Source: Nocardia huaxiensis (GTDB taxonomy: Bacteria; Actinomycetota; Actinomycetes; Mycobacteriales; Mycobacteriaceae). From it: a stretch of DNA of 64,000 bases. The translations under genes were made by a program, and so were the position numbers. This document shows, one piece after another, positions 45,727 through 54,357 of the stretch (its first letter is position 1; each line of letters opens with the position of its first letter). The notes below the pieces were generated by a model that searched no databases, was not told where the DNA came from, and saw only the letters and a program-made list of their open reading frames with translations. The stretch spans positions 2,294,001 to 2,358,000 of the forward strand of contig NZ_CP059399.1 of NCBI RefSeq assembly GCF_013744875.1, in the 5' to 3' direction.

Positions 45727-46268
45727 CCGAATCCGAGACCAACCCCAGCGAGCGGGATCTCGAGATCGTCGCCAAACAACTGGGCCGGGAACCCCGCGGC
45801 GTCATCGAGATCGCGTACCACACCCCCGACGGCCTGCCCGCCGTCGTCAAGACGCTGCCGAAGCTGCCCGACGGCACCCCCTTCCCGACGCTCTACTACC
45901 TGACCGACCCGCGGCTCACCGCCGAGGCCAGCCGGTTGGAGACCACGGGCCTCATGCGGGAGATGAGCGAACGGCTCACCCGCGACACCGAACTGGCGGC
46001 CGCCTACCGCGCCGCCTACGACAGCTACCTGGCCGAACGCAATGCCATCGAGGATCTGGGCACCGATTTCGCGGGCGGCGGCATGCCGGATCGGGTCAAG
46101 TGCCTGCACGTGCTCATCGCGCATTCGCTGGCCAAGGGACCGGGCGTGAATCCGCTCGGCGACGAAGCGGTGGCGCTGGCCGCCGAGCACGGCTTGCGCG
46201 GCACCGCGATTCCGGCAGACTGGCCGAAATACGAACAGCCGCAGGGCGACCCGGACGACCAGGCGTGA
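45723..46268 (+). CDS. DUF501 family protein
   Basis: A 181-residue protein. It follows the DUF501 order: LEIVAKQLGREPRGVIEIAY, a central FPTLYYLTDPRLTAEASRLE, and a late GGMPDRVKCLHVLIAHSLAKGPGVNPLGDEA with a Cys-Leu-His triad reminiscent of a metal site. The family is almost confined to actinobacteria and lies between divIC and ppx in many of them (Rv1025). Function is unknown. Translational coupling to ftsB by GTGA suggests a shared role. Confidence 0.9.
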   Translation: MTESETNPSERDLEIVAKQLGREPRGVIEIAYHTPDGLPAVVKTLPKLPDGTPFPTLYYLTDPRLTAEASRLETTGLMREMSERLTRDTELAAAYRAAYDSYLAERNAIEDLGTDFAGGGMPDRVKCLHVLIAHSLAKGPGVNPLGDEAVALAAEHGLRGTAIPADWPKYEQPQGDPDDQA

Positions 46269-46299
46269 GTGCCCCCACTCATGCTCGAAAGGACACAGC

Positions 46300-47259
46300 A
46301 TGAGTGAGCGGATCGCTGCGATCGACTGCGGCACCAACTCGATTCGACTGCTGATCGCCGATGTCGGTCACGACGAGGCGGGGGCCCCGCATCTCACCGA
46401 CGTGCATCGCGAGATGCGGATCGTCCGGCTCGGTCAGGGCGTGGACGCCAATGGCTCACTGAACCCGGAGGCCATCGAGCGCACCCGGGTGGCGCTGCAC
46501 GATTACGTGGATCTCATGCTCCAGCACGAGGTTGCGCGGGTCCGCATGGTCGCCACCTCCGCCACGCGCGATGCGAGCAATCGCGAGGACTTCTTCGGCA
46601 TGACCGCCACGGAACTGGGCCGTGCGGTGCCCGGCGCGGTGGCCGAGGTCATCACCGGTGACGAGGAGGCGCGGCTGTCCTTCGCCGGCGCGGTCGGCGA
46701 ATTGTCCGCGGCCGAAGGGCCTTTCGTGGTGGTCGACCTGGGCGGCGGCTCCACCGAGGTGGTGCTGGGCGACAGCTCGGGCGTGCACTCCGCCTACTCG
46801 GCCGATATCGGCTGCGTGCGCATCACCGAACGCTGCCTGCACGGCAATCCGCCCACGCGTGAAGAGGTCGCCGCCGCACGGTTTTTCGCCTCCGAGCGGC
46901 TGGCGCAGGCGTTCGGCGTGGTGCCGGTGGAACGCGCCCGCACCTGGGTGGGCGTGGCCGGAACCATGACCACGCTGGCTGCCGTCGCCCTGGATCTGCC
47001 CGAATACGATTCGGAGAAGGTGCATCTCACGCGCCTGTCGCTGGGCGAGGTCCGCAAGGTGTGCGATCGGCTCATCGGCATGGATCACGATCAGCGCGCG
47101 GCGCTGGGCCCCATGCATCCGGGCCGGGTCGACGTGATCGGCGGCGGCGCGGTGATCACCGAGGTGCTGGCCGACGAACTGGCCCGTCGCGCGCACATCA
47201 CCGAACTCATTGTGAGCGAGCACGACATCCTCGACGGCATCGCGCTGTCCATCGCCTAG
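46300..47259 (+). CDS. Exopolyphosphatase/GppA-family phosphatase
   Basis: A 319-residue Ppx/GppA protein with the ASKHA fold. The phosphate loops are DCGTNSIRLLIA (near residue 8) and VDLGGGSTEVVLG (about 145-157), followed by SADIGCVRITERC and GVAGTMTTLAA. It would hydrolyse polyphosphate or pppGpp. Corresponds by position to Rv1026, which is short like this one and lacks the C-terminal HD-type half of long Ppx proteins. GAAAGGACACAGC precedes the ATG. Gap to DUF501 is 31 bp, so one transcript is likely. Confidence 0.9.
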   Translation: MSERIAAIDCGTNSIRLLIADVGHDEAGAPHLTDVHREMRIVRLGQGVDANGSLNPEAIERTRVALHDYVDLMLQHEVARVRMVATSATRDASNREDFFGMTATELGRAVPGAVAEVITGDEEARLSFAGAVGELSAAEGPFVVVDLGGGSTEVVLGDSSGVHSAYSADIGCVRITERCLHGNPPTREEVAAARFFASERLAQAFGVVPVERARTWVGVAGTMTTLAAVALDLPEYDSEKVHLTRLSLGEVRKVCDRLIGMDHDQRAALGPMHPGRVDVIGGGAVITEVLADELARRAHITELIVSEHDILDGIALSIA

Positions 47260-47272
47260 ACCGGTCTCCCGT

Positions 47273-47298
47273 CGTTCCGGCATGCGACGGCCGGAACG
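47273..47298. terminator. Hairpin between convergent ppx and ABC1-kinase genes
   Basis: CGTTCCGGC (47273-47281) pairs with GCCGGAACG (47290-47298) around an 8-base loop. It fills the 43-bp gap between the two stops. Confidence 0.6.
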
Positions 47299-47302
47299 CG
47301 GT

Positions 47303-48739
47303 TCAGCGCACGGCGTACAGTCGCCGCCCCGCCTGTTCGGCTCGCGCCCGCCGCTGCCGGGCGATCGCCAGGTCGGCGGGTTGGCCGCTGTGCCTGTCGA
47401 ATCGATCGAAGACGTCGCCCAGGCCGGGGGAGTAGCGCACGAGTTCCTCGCGGATGGCTCCCTCGGTGTCCAGCCGGCACAGCACCGCGAGCGCGGTGAG
47501 CAGGCTGCGCGCGTGCGGTATGTATTGGTCGGGCAGGGTCAGTTGCCGGAACACATTGGTCAAGCGGGGATTGACTGCGCGCCGGGTCTGTAGCCGCAGC
47601 CATTCGACGGTGAGCCGGAAGTTCGGTTGCCGGGCGAGGTCGCAGATGGGGATGGAGAAGGCAGCGAAGCCGTCGACATCGAAAGGCTTTCCGGGCGCTA
47701 CGAATCCGTGCTCGCGCATGGCCGCGTCCAATTCGGTGAGTCCGCCGTTGAAGGCGGCGTCGCCGACGGCGGCCACCATCTCGTGGAAGCCCGATACCGG
47801 CCAGGGTTCGCAGGCTCCGAAGTCGAGGACGGCCAGCCGCCCGTCGGGCAGGATGCGGAAGTTGCCCGGGTGCGGATCGCAGTAGATGAGTCCGGAGCGT
47901 TCCGGACTGGAGACGAGGAATCGCACGAGCAGCATGCCGACCCGGCTGCGTTCCTCCGGTGAGCCGGATTCGATGATGCGGGTCAGCGGGATGCCGTCCA
48001 CCCACTCGCTCACCAGGACATCGCCGTGCTGGCTGATCACCTGTGGCACAAAGAAATCCGGATCATCGGTGAAAGCGTCCGCGAAGGCCGCCTGGCAGCG
48101 GGCCTCGGCCGCGTAGTCGAGTTCCTGTTCGATGCAGGCGCAGATGGCGTCCAGCACCGCGGTCACGTCCGCGCCGGGCAGGAAGACGGTCGCCAGGATC
48201 GAAATGCGGCGCAGCTGTTCGAGATCCGCGCGCACCATCTCCCGTGCGCCCGGGTACATGATCTTCACGGCCACTCGGCGGCCGTCCCGCCATACCGCGC
48301 GATGCACCTGGCCGATGGATGCCCCGGAGGCTCGGCGGTCATCGAATTCCCGGAAATACGAACGCCATTCGCTGCCCATGCTGTCCGCCATGGCCGCGTG
48401 CACGGTGCGTGGCAGCATGACCGGCGCGGATTCGTAGAGGCGGCTCAGCGCGTTCCGGTACGGCTCGCTCAGTTCCGGCGGCAGCGCCAGTTCGTACAGC
48501 GACATGAGCTGTCCGAGCTTCACCGCGCAGCCCTTGAGTTCGGCCAGCACCTCGAAAATATGCTCGGCCGTGCGGAGTTGGATATCCCGGTCCACGTCGG
48601 CCGCGGACTGCCCCATGGCCTTGCGTCCGGCTCCGGCGAGCTGACGGCCGGCGAAGGCGATCGGCAGGCTCGCGATCTTGGCGCTGCGGACGGTCTTCCG
48701 GGTCGGCGGTACGCCGCCGCGTCGAATCGACATGGTCAT
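47303..48739 (-). CDS. ABC1/UbiB-family atypical kinase
   Basis: A 478-residue protein of the ABC1/ADCK/UbiB family. The marks are the KxGQ-type motif (KGCAVKLGQLMSLY), an Ala-rich loop in place of a Gly loop (GASIGQVHRAVW), the ATP lysine in VAVKIMYPG, CDPHPGNFRI and LDFGACEPW. Members regulate quinone or lipid metabolism as ATPases more than as protein kinases. The start is placed at 48739, with AGGATGGG just upstream; further N-terminal extension to 48991 is not family-like. The upstream 295 bp to the transporter gene contain no other gene. Confidence 0.88.
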   Translation of the reverse strand: MTMSIRRGGVPPTRKTVRSAKIASLPIAFAGRQLAGAGRKAMGQSAADVDRDIQLRTAEHIFEVLAELKGCAVKLGQLMSLYELALPPELSEPYRNALSRLYESAPVMLPRTVHAAMADSMGSEWRSYFREFDDRRASGASIGQVHRAVWRDGRRVAVKIMYPGAREMVRADLEQLRRISILATVFLPGADVTAVLDAICACIEQELDYAAEARCQAAFADAFTDDPDFFVPQVISQHGDVLVSEWVDGIPLTRIIESGSPEERSRVGMLLVRFLVSSPERSGLIYCDPHPGNFRILPDGRLAVLDFGACEPWPVSGFHEMVAAVGDAAFNGGLTELDAAMREHGFVAPGKPFDVDGFAAFSIPICDLARQPNFRLTVEWLRLQTRRAVNPRLTNVFRQLTLPDQYIPHARSLLTALAVLCRLDTEGAIREELVRYSPGLGDVFDRFDRHSGQPADLAIARQRRARAEQAGRRLYAVR

Positions 48740-49034
48740 CCCATCCTGCGCTGCCTCGCCCGCGCGCCCGCCCACGCGCGGTGTTCCCTGCCATCGAGGG
48801 TAGCTGTCTGGGACATGGTCGGGAAGCGATCTTTCCGCGGGTGCCGCGGCGGCCCTTGGGTATTGCGACACCGTGGGCCGGAGCGGCTGGTCTACCGGTT
48901 CCGAAGGCGCCCCTCTGGCAAACTGTGAAGTCTGGTCGAGCGCGGTGTCGAAGTGGACTTTCGGTGAATCGAATGTGACTGGCGTCAACATCTGAGGTTG
49001 CTGCCGGATTGCCCCATATGGGAGGGTCTGGGTT

Positions 49035-50501
49035 ATGTCAGGAGTAGTGCATCACGCGAAACCTGCCGCCGAACGCACCCTGTTCGGCCACCCCATCGGT
49101 CTCGCGAATCTGTTCGGCGTCGAGCTCTGGGAACGCTTCTCGTTCTACGGAATGCTCACGATTCTCGGCTACTACCTGTACTACACGAGCACCGAAGGCG
49201 GCCTCGGACTCGAGAAGGCCACCGCCACCGGCATCGTCGGCGCCTACGGCGGCCTGGTCTACCTCTCCACCGTGCTCGGCGGCTGGATCGCCGACCGCGT
49301 GCTCGGCATGGAGCGCACCGTCTTCTACGGCGGCGTCATCGTCATGGCCGGCCACATCGCCCTGGCGTTGATCCCCGCCCTCGCCGGTGTCGGCATCGGC
49401 CTGGTGCTGATCGCCCTCGGCTCGGGTGCGTTGAAGGCCAACGCCTCCTCCCTGCTGGGCACCCTCTACGAGAAGGGCGACGCCCGCGCCGACGGCGGCT
49501 TCACCCTCTTCTACCTCGGCATCAACCTCGGCGCCTTCGCCGGCCCGCTCATCACCGGCCTGCTGCAATCGCATGTCGGCTTCCACTACGGCTTCGGCGC
49601 CGCCGCCATCGGCATGGCCCTGGGCCTCACCCAGTACGTCGTCTTCCGCCGCAACCTCGGCACCCACGGCCGCGAGGTCCCGAACCCGCTGCCGCGCACC
49701 GAGATTCCCCGCACCCTGCTGTTCGTGGCCGCCGTTGTCGTGATCGTCGCCGTCGCCTGGGCCACCAAACTGCTGACCCTGTCCAACCTCCCCGACGTCA
49801 CCACCTTCGTCATCGCCGCGGCCTCGATCGCGTACTTCGCGATCATGCTGACCAGCCCGAAGGTCACCCCGGTGGAGCGCACCCGCGTCCGCGCCTTCAT
49901 CCCCCTGTTCATCGCCAACGCCGTCTTCTGGTCCCTCTTCCAGCAGATCTTCACCGTCCTGGCGGTCTACTCGGATGAGCGCATCGACTGGAACGTCTTC
50001 GGCTGGACCGCCCCCTCCAACTGGATCGGCTCCATGGAACCGGTCTGGATCATCGCCCTGTCCCCGCTGTTCGCCATCATGTGGACCCGCCTGGGCACCC
50101 GAGCCCCCAGCACCCCCCGCAAGTTCTCCCTCGGCGTCATCGGCATGGGCATCGCCTTCCTCCTGTTCGTCCTCTTCGCCGGCACCGAAGGCAAAACCGT
50201 CCCCATCATCGCCGTCTTCCTCATCCTCGGCGCCTTCGCGGTCTCGGAACTGCTCCTCTCCCCGATCGGCCTGGCCGTCACAACCAAGCTGGCCCCCAAC
50301 GCCTTCCGAGCCCAGATGATGGCCCTCTACTTCTTCTCGGTAGGCATCGGCACCTCCATGTCCGGCGTCCTGTCGAAGTTCTACGACCCCTCCCACGAGG
50401 CCGTCTACTTCGGCATCACCGGCCTCATCACCGTCGGCGTAGGCGCCGCAGTCTGGTCCATCTCCCCCTGGATCACCCGCCACATGGAAGGCGTCCACTA
50501 A
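49035..50501 (+). CDS. POT/PTR-family peptide transporter
   Basis: A 488-residue proton-coupled oligopeptide symporter of the major facilitator superfamily, with about 14 membrane helices. The ExxER proton/peptide motif is in GVELWERFSFYGM near residue 32, followed by GGWIADRVLG and LGSGALKANASSLLG (PTR2 signatures), and NAVFWSLFQQ, then the late FFSVGIGTSMSG. Such transporters import di- and tripeptides. GGGAGGGTCTGGGTT is the ribosome binding site. It is divergent from the ABC1 gene and followed by tRNA-Leu. Confidence 0.92.
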   Translation: MSGVVHHAKPAAERTLFGHPIGLANLFGVELWERFSFYGMLTILGYYLYYTSTEGGLGLEKATATGIVGAYGGLVYLSTVLGGWIADRVLGMERTVFYGGVIVMAGHIALALIPALAGVGIGLVLIALGSGALKANASSLLGTLYEKGDARADGGFTLFYLGINLGAFAGPLITGLLQSHVGFHYGFGAAAIGMALGLTQYVVFRRNLGTHGREVPNPLPRTEIPRTLLFVAAVVVIVAVAWATKLLTLSNLPDVTTFVIAAASIAYFAIMLTSPKVTPVERTRVRAFIPLFIANAVFWSLFQQIFTVLAVYSDERIDWNVFGWTAPSNWIGSMEPVWIIALSPLFAIMWTRLGTRAPSTPRKFSLGVIGMGIAFLLFVLFAGTEGKTVPIIAVFLILGAFAVSELLLSPIGLAVTTKLAPNAFRAQMMALYFFSVGIGTSMSGVLSKFYDPSHEAVYFGITGLITVGVGAAVWSISPWITRHMEGVH

Positions 50502-50603
50502 CCCCCTGTCACAGTTCCGCCCTCCCCCAGGGCGGAACCTGTCCCAAACTGTCCCCCTCGGGTCATTCCAGGACGACCGTACGGCTCGGTAGGCTGACCC
50601 CGC

Positions 50604-50677
50604 GCCCCCGTAGCCCAATTGGCAGAGGCAGCGGACTTAAAATCCGCACAGTGTGGGTTCGAACCCCACCGGGGGCA
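50604..50677 (+). tRNA. tRNA-Leu (anticodon UAA), short variable arm
   Basis: Acceptor strands GCCCCCG and CGGGGGC pair, with discriminator A. The anticodon arm is GCGGA-CTTAAAA-TCCGC, giving anticodon TAA. The T-arm is GTGGG-TTCGAAC-CCCAC. The variable region is only about five bases (ACAGT), short for a bacterial tRNA-Leu. CC follows but CCA is not fully encoded. Its 3' part is duplicated at 52117. Confidence 0.9.
50644..50675. repeat. Putative attachment site within tRNA-Leu (attL-like)
   Basis: This 32-bp stretch, from CCGCACAGTGTGGGTTCGAA to the G-run of the acceptor stem, recurs exactly at 52117-52148. Integrases of tyrosine type often cross over in such 3' tRNA segments and leave the tRNA intact on one side. 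Confidence 0.7.
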
Positions 50678-51178
50678 CCTAGCAAACAGCAGGTAGGTCG
50701 GGGTTTTCGGTTTCCGCCGATACCGCTTTCTCGATCTCGGTCCGCAATTCGTCCGCAGCAGGCTGAGCCAAGGTGTCCTCTGGCCCGACCCGAACGCACC
50801 GCGCAAAGGTGGAGCCCGGACACTGGTCACTCGATGTCCGGCAGGCCGAAGGCCATCATGGCAGTGCCTACCCGATCCCGCCAAGGCCAAGCCCACGGGT
50901 TACTACGGGTACACCTCCCAATTGAGCTGCCGCGCAATTCATTTCAGGAGGCGCACCCGCAGCGAGCCTTGACAGCGCCGGGCAGACACCGCCCCGATGT
51001 CCCCGTCCCACCAGACAGCGAGAGCCCGGCGGCCTCGGACTCCAGACCCAGGAGGCATCAGTCATTAGGAAAGCAGGGCGGATCCCAGTCGGGTCGTATG
51101 GTGACTGCCCAACATCTCAACCCTGGTCACGGTAGGGTTTCGCGAAGTTCCAACGCTCGACCCTCGGGGGAAAACACT
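50678..51178. other. 501-bp stretch after tRNA-Leu without a supported gene
   Basis: No convincing coding sequence on either strand. Readings through the tRNA in reverse give a well-known false protein pattern and were discarded. The stretch is less GC-rich in third positions and differs in texture from the flanking transporter gene, in keeping with foreign or decayed DNA. Confidence 0.5.
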
Positions 51179-51877
51179 GTGACCGAGCCATCTTCCGGGC
51201 CGCCTACCCCGCAGAAGCCATCATCACCGCCGACCGGCCGGAAAAGGCCTGATTCGGTCCTCATCATGTCCCTTGTCTTGCTGCTGGTGGCGACCACAAT
51301 CGCGGCCGTGGTGTGGGTGACCCGTGATCGCGGACCCGACCTGAAATACTCAGGCCAAGGCATAGCCAACGGATGTGACCTGGTGGACCCGTACGTGATT
51401 TCTCGATGGGCAACGATTCCACAGAAGCCGATCGACTCCACCCAGAATTTCCTGGGATCTGAGCCACCACCGGATGGTTTCTGGGCGGATATGCCACGGG
51501 CACAGTACGGGTGTGCTGCGGTCAACCAGGGTGAGCCGGTCAGCGCCGAGTTTCAGACTGTCAGCGATCGACTCGCATACATCGACTTGTACTTGATCGT
51601 CGGCCAGACAGATGAACAAGCCGCCACAGAGTTCGACAAGCTGGACAACCAGAACTCATCGAGGCGTGGCACGACAACTGGATTCGGACAACAAGCCGAG
51701 TACCTCACCGACGGGCAGTCGCCGAGCAGCGCCTCGTACACGTTGATCGTCTTGGACGGCAACCTCACCTTTCGCATCACCATCAGCGCCCTGATCAAGG
51801 AAGGCGCCGTGGACGCGGCGGAGGTACAGAAGATCTGCGAAGAGCAAGCACGTAGCGTCCTGGAACGAATGAAATAG
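51179..51877 (+). CDS. Membrane-anchored hypothetical protein in the tRNA-flanked island
   Basis: A 232-residue protein from a GTG. A Pro/Ser-rich cytoplasmic tail (about 1-25) is followed by one membrane helix (about 29-48, SVLIMSLVLLLVATTIAAVV). The outer domain (about 60-232) has paired Cys (GIANGCDLVDPYV, YGCAAVNQ) and a late EVQKICEEQARSVLE helix. The order resembles actinobacterial DUF3558-type and other exported proteins that bear Cys-bound sensor domains, but I do not recognise the family with confidence. It is the only gene between the tRNA-Leu and its partial copy. Confidence 0.65.
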   Translation: MTEPSSGPPTPQKPSSPPTGRKRPDSVLIMSLVLLLVATTIAAVVWVTRDRGPDLKYSGQGIANGCDLVDPYVISRWATIPQKPIDSTQNFLGSEPPPDGFWADMPRAQYGCAAVNQGEPVSAEFQTVSDRLAYIDLYLIVGQTDEQAATEFDKLDNQNSSRRGTTTGFGQQAEYLTDGQSPSSASYTLIVLDGNLTFRITISALIKEGAVDAAEVQKICEEQARSVLERMK

Positions 51878-52391
51878 GCCGAATCCGCGCCCGGAGTAGC
51901 AGATCCAACTCGACTGCGAAGACTCGAACCACAACTACGGTCTTCGAGATCGACATCGTGGAACCAACGTCATGAGGCACCACAGCTAGCCTGCCCTCCG
52001 GTGCCGGCGACTGATCCTTGACCGATAGGTCGCCGGTCTCCTCCTGGATGATCCTCATCCCTTCGGCGATCTTGCGCGCCGCATTCTCCAGAATCCCGAG
52101 AACTGCCACCTGAAACCCGCACAGTGTGGGTTCGAACCCCACCGGGGGGCACATACAGCATGGACACAACATCGGTGACGTGCTCGAGCTGATAGTCCCG
52201 AGCCGATGACAGCAGTGACCCTGAAGCAGCGGAAATCCATGGTTGGAACAAGATTGAGCACAACTCCCGTGAGGACCTGACCACCTCCATCTGCGCCCCG
52301 GTGAACGCGCTGAACCGGCGCCTCTCTATGTAAAACGTCGGGGTTCGTTGGGCTGTCGTGGATTGGGGACGGTAGAAAATACGATCTTGGG
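51878..52391. other. 514-bp stretch with the second attachment-like site
   Basis: Contains the 32-bp tRNA copy at 52117-52148. On the minus strand about 52085-51960, a short reading (ILENAARKIAEGMRIIQEET and onward) has protein-like composition and high third-position GC but no start or clean end. It may be a gene remnant. Nothing else is supported. Confidence 0.45.
52117..52148. repeat. Partial tRNA-Leu copy (attR-like)
   Basis: Exact 32-bp copy of 50644-50675, followed by one extra G and then CAC as in the tRNA. The 5' half of the tRNA is missing here, so it cannot be a functional tRNA gene. With the intact tRNA it bounds a 1.47-kb segment. Confidence 0.75.
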
Positions 52392-52982
52392 ATGGCTATC
52401 GATGCTCGATATCGGGCACTGCCTTACGAGCCGCTGCTGGGACGCGCGATGCGGGATCGTGAGGCTGCCGAGGACGCTATCCAGTTCTTCGACAGCCTGG
52501 CCACCGAGGATGTCGCGAACTCCCAGTATCGGGATGACCCGATCTGGTTGGAGCTGGCCCCGGTGGCTCGGCGGATCGTCAGGGAGCGGCCCGGCATTCT
52601 GGAGCGGTGCTTCAGCACGCGGGCGTGGGATGCGGTGTATTGGTTGCTTGCGCCCAACCGCCGCAACCAGGAGGGCCGGAATCCGACCGGGCTGGCCGAG
52701 ATCGCCGTGTTCGGGGCGGAGCCCTTCTCTTCGGGCGCGACTGCGGGACAAGGAATTCCGCTCCGCTTCGTGCGACCAGATACGGCCAGGACGGTGGCCG
52801 AATTCGTGGAGAGCAGTCTCGAGAGCGTTGCACGGCTGTGCGACCTGGACGCGATGGAAGCCGCTGGTGTCTACAAAGGCCCGCAGGACCGCGATCATCT
52901 TCTCGATCTGCTGGGCCGGTATGTCGATTTGTATCGGTCTGCCGCCGACCTGGGCGAATGCGTGCTGGTGAAGCTCGATTGA
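52392..52982 (+). CDS. DUF1877 (YfbM-like) protein
   Basis: A 196-residue protein with the DUF1877 order: an N-terminal AIQFFDSLATED-type helix, DPIWLELAPVARRIV, then the core WDAVYWLLAPNRR (a Lys/Asp-Trp-helix), and GQGIPLRFVRPDTARTVAEFVE followed by a C-terminal helical bundle. E. coli YfbM belongs here. Some members lie beside polymorphic-toxin genes and are proposed to be immunity-like, but function is not established. It lies 240 bp after the attachment-like repeat. The next gene follows after 15 bp, so the two probably form an operon. Confidence 0.75.
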   Translation: MAIDARYRALPYEPLLGRAMRDREAAEDAIQFFDSLATEDVANSQYRDDPIWLELAPVARRIVRERPGILERCFSTRAWDAVYWLLAPNRRNQEGRNPTGLAEIAVFGAEPFSSGATAGQGIPLRFVRPDTARTVAEFVESSLESVARLCDLDAMEAAGVYKGPQDRDHLLDLLGRYVDLYRSAADLGECVLVKLD

Positions 52983-52997
52983 AACGATGATCACCTC

Positions 52998-53558
52998 ATG
53001 ACTGGTTCCTTTCCGGCCCGCTTTGACCGATCTGTTCTGTTGGGTGCCTACCTGGATGCGGTGGGGGAGTTCGCCACCCTCCAAGGCAAGACCGGAGCGG
53101 AGGCCGAGGCTGCGTATGCGAGTTGGTCCCCGGATGCGGTCATACGCTCGAAGTCGCGTCTGGCCTACCTCGCCGGTCTCGAGAAGTTGTTCGGCACGGA
53201 TCTCGGACTGCCCGACCCCATGTCCGGTTCCGGCGGCACTCGCCGTCGCCTCCTGCTGAGGTTTCTACTCCAGACGGCCCGGTCGTATCGGGCCATCGGC
53301 ACGCCGCTCGACGGGTACATGGAAGCCGGCTTGCTGGTGAAGGCCATGGAGGATGTCGGCATCGTGGACACGGTCACCGACGGTTGTGCTCGCATGCAGA
53401 GCCCCGCCCGGACGCTGCGGCAGCAGCATCTGGAATTGCTCGACATCCTGCTGCGCGGATTGCTCGGCGAGCGCGCTGATGCGGTCTACGAACTCGACGA
53501 CCTGGCCGCCGCTGACATTGTCGTACCCGAGCCATGGGATCCGTGGGCAGTCGAGTGA
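52998..53558 (+). CDS. Hypothetical protein, partner of the DUF1877 gene
   Basis: A 186-residue protein that I do not recognise. It is mostly helical: RSVLLGAYLDAVGEFATLQGK near the start, YASWSPDAVIRSKSRLAYLA, then FLLQTARSYRAIGTPLDGYM and RQQHLELLDILLRGLLGER. It has one Cys, no signal peptide or membrane segment, and no catalytic motif. Codon use is like the neighbourhood. It lies 15 bp after the DUF1877 gene, so the two may be coexpressed. Both adjoin the tRNA-flanked island and may be recent arrivals (inference). Confidence 0.6.
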   Translation: MTGSFPARFDRSVLLGAYLDAVGEFATLQGKTGAEAEAAYASWSPDAVIRSKSRLAYLAGLEKLFGTDLGLPDPMSGSGGTRRRLLLRFLLQTARSYRAIGTPLDGYMEAGLLVKAMEDVGIVDTVTDGCARMQSPARTLRQQHLELLDILLRGLLGERADAVYELDDLAAADIVVPEPWDPWAVE

Positions 53559-53710
53559 TGGATCGGGTACAGGGTCTGTATCCGAGATCCCGATATCGAG
53601 AACGCGTGGACACCTGTTCCTGGTGCGGTGCGACGTTCCGACCAGATGTTTCATCTTGTCTGCGACAGTGGTTTCGCGCGTGCCACTCCGGGGCACGCGA
53701 ATGGTGGACG

Positions 53711-54346
53711 TCAGCTGGTGTGCGGTCGAGTTCGGCCGTAGGCCGCGAGGAACAGGTCGATCGCCGTGTCGGCGGTGTCTGTCGGTGTTGTTGTGGGGTC
53801 GAGCATTCGGGCGTTCAGTGGTGCGCCTACGACGAGCCAGGTGAGCTGTTCTGCGGCGGTGGCGGGGTCGGGGATTCGCAGCTTGCCGCGGTTGTCGAGT
53901 TTCTGCAGTGTTGTGGCGAGGTCGGCGATATTGGTGATCCAGCTGTTGTGTAGGTAGGTTGTGCCCACTTCGGGCTGGCGGGCGGCTTCGGCGGTGACCA
54001 GTCGTCGCATTTCCACTACGGGTGGGGCGAGAATGCCGGACCGCAGGGTTTGCGCCCAGGTGAGCAGGGCCTCGCGGATGTCGTCGGCGGCCTCGAGATT
54101 CGCGAGGGCCGGGCGCAGGGCGTGACGGCCGGCGGCTGCCCAATGCGCTACGACGGCGGCGAACAAGCCTGTCTTGGACGGGTGTTCGCGGTAGAGCGAG
54201 GTTTTGGAAATCCCTGCGCGCGTGGCGATTTCGTCCATCGTCGATCCGGCGAATCCGCGCTCGAGAAACACCTCGCGGGCGACGTCCAGCAGTTCGATGC
54301 CGGACTTGCCGGGCGGTCGGCCGCGACGTGCACTGGTAGGGCTCAT
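53711..54346 (-). CDS. TetR-family repressor
   Basis: A 211-residue regulator. After an Arg-rich start (SARRGRPPGKSG), the helix-turn-helix spans about residues 17-62 (VAREVFLERGFAGSTMDEIA, then AGISKTSLYREHPSKTGLF). The C-terminal domain is of the AcrR-like C-terminal type (ILAPPVVEMRRLV). It is divergent from a small membrane protein gene. The 76-bp gap contains two matching AGTAC-N6-GTACT palindromes that are likely its operators, so it should repress both genes. Confidence 0.88.
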   Translation of the reverse strand: MSPTSARRGRPPGKSGIELLDVAREVFLERGFAGSTMDEIATRAGISKTSLYREHPSKTGLFAAVVAHWAAAGRHALRPALANLEAADDIREALLTWAQTLRSGILAPPVVEMRRLVTAEAARQPEVGTTYLHNSWITNIADLATTLQKLDNRGKLRIPDPATAAEQLTWLVVGAPLNARMLDPTTTPTDTADTAIDLFLAAYGRTRPHTS

Positions 54347-54357
54347 TCCCTCACTTT

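Noticed and set aside
50498..50896. Minus-strand reading across tRNA-Leu resembling a conserved small protein (RWGSNPHCADFKSAASAN-like)
   Set aside because: This residue pattern arises from translating the reverse strand of tRNA genes and is a known annotation artefact.
50678..52116. Search for an integrase or excisionase inside the tRNA-flanked segment
   Set aside because: No reading with integrase motifs was found on either strand, so the segment is described only by its repeats.
51795..52172. Minus-strand reading through the partial tRNA copy (CPPVGFEPTLCGF-like start)
   Set aside because: The start is the same tRNA artefact. Only a short internal part looks protein-like, so it is mentioned as a possible remnant and not called as a gene.
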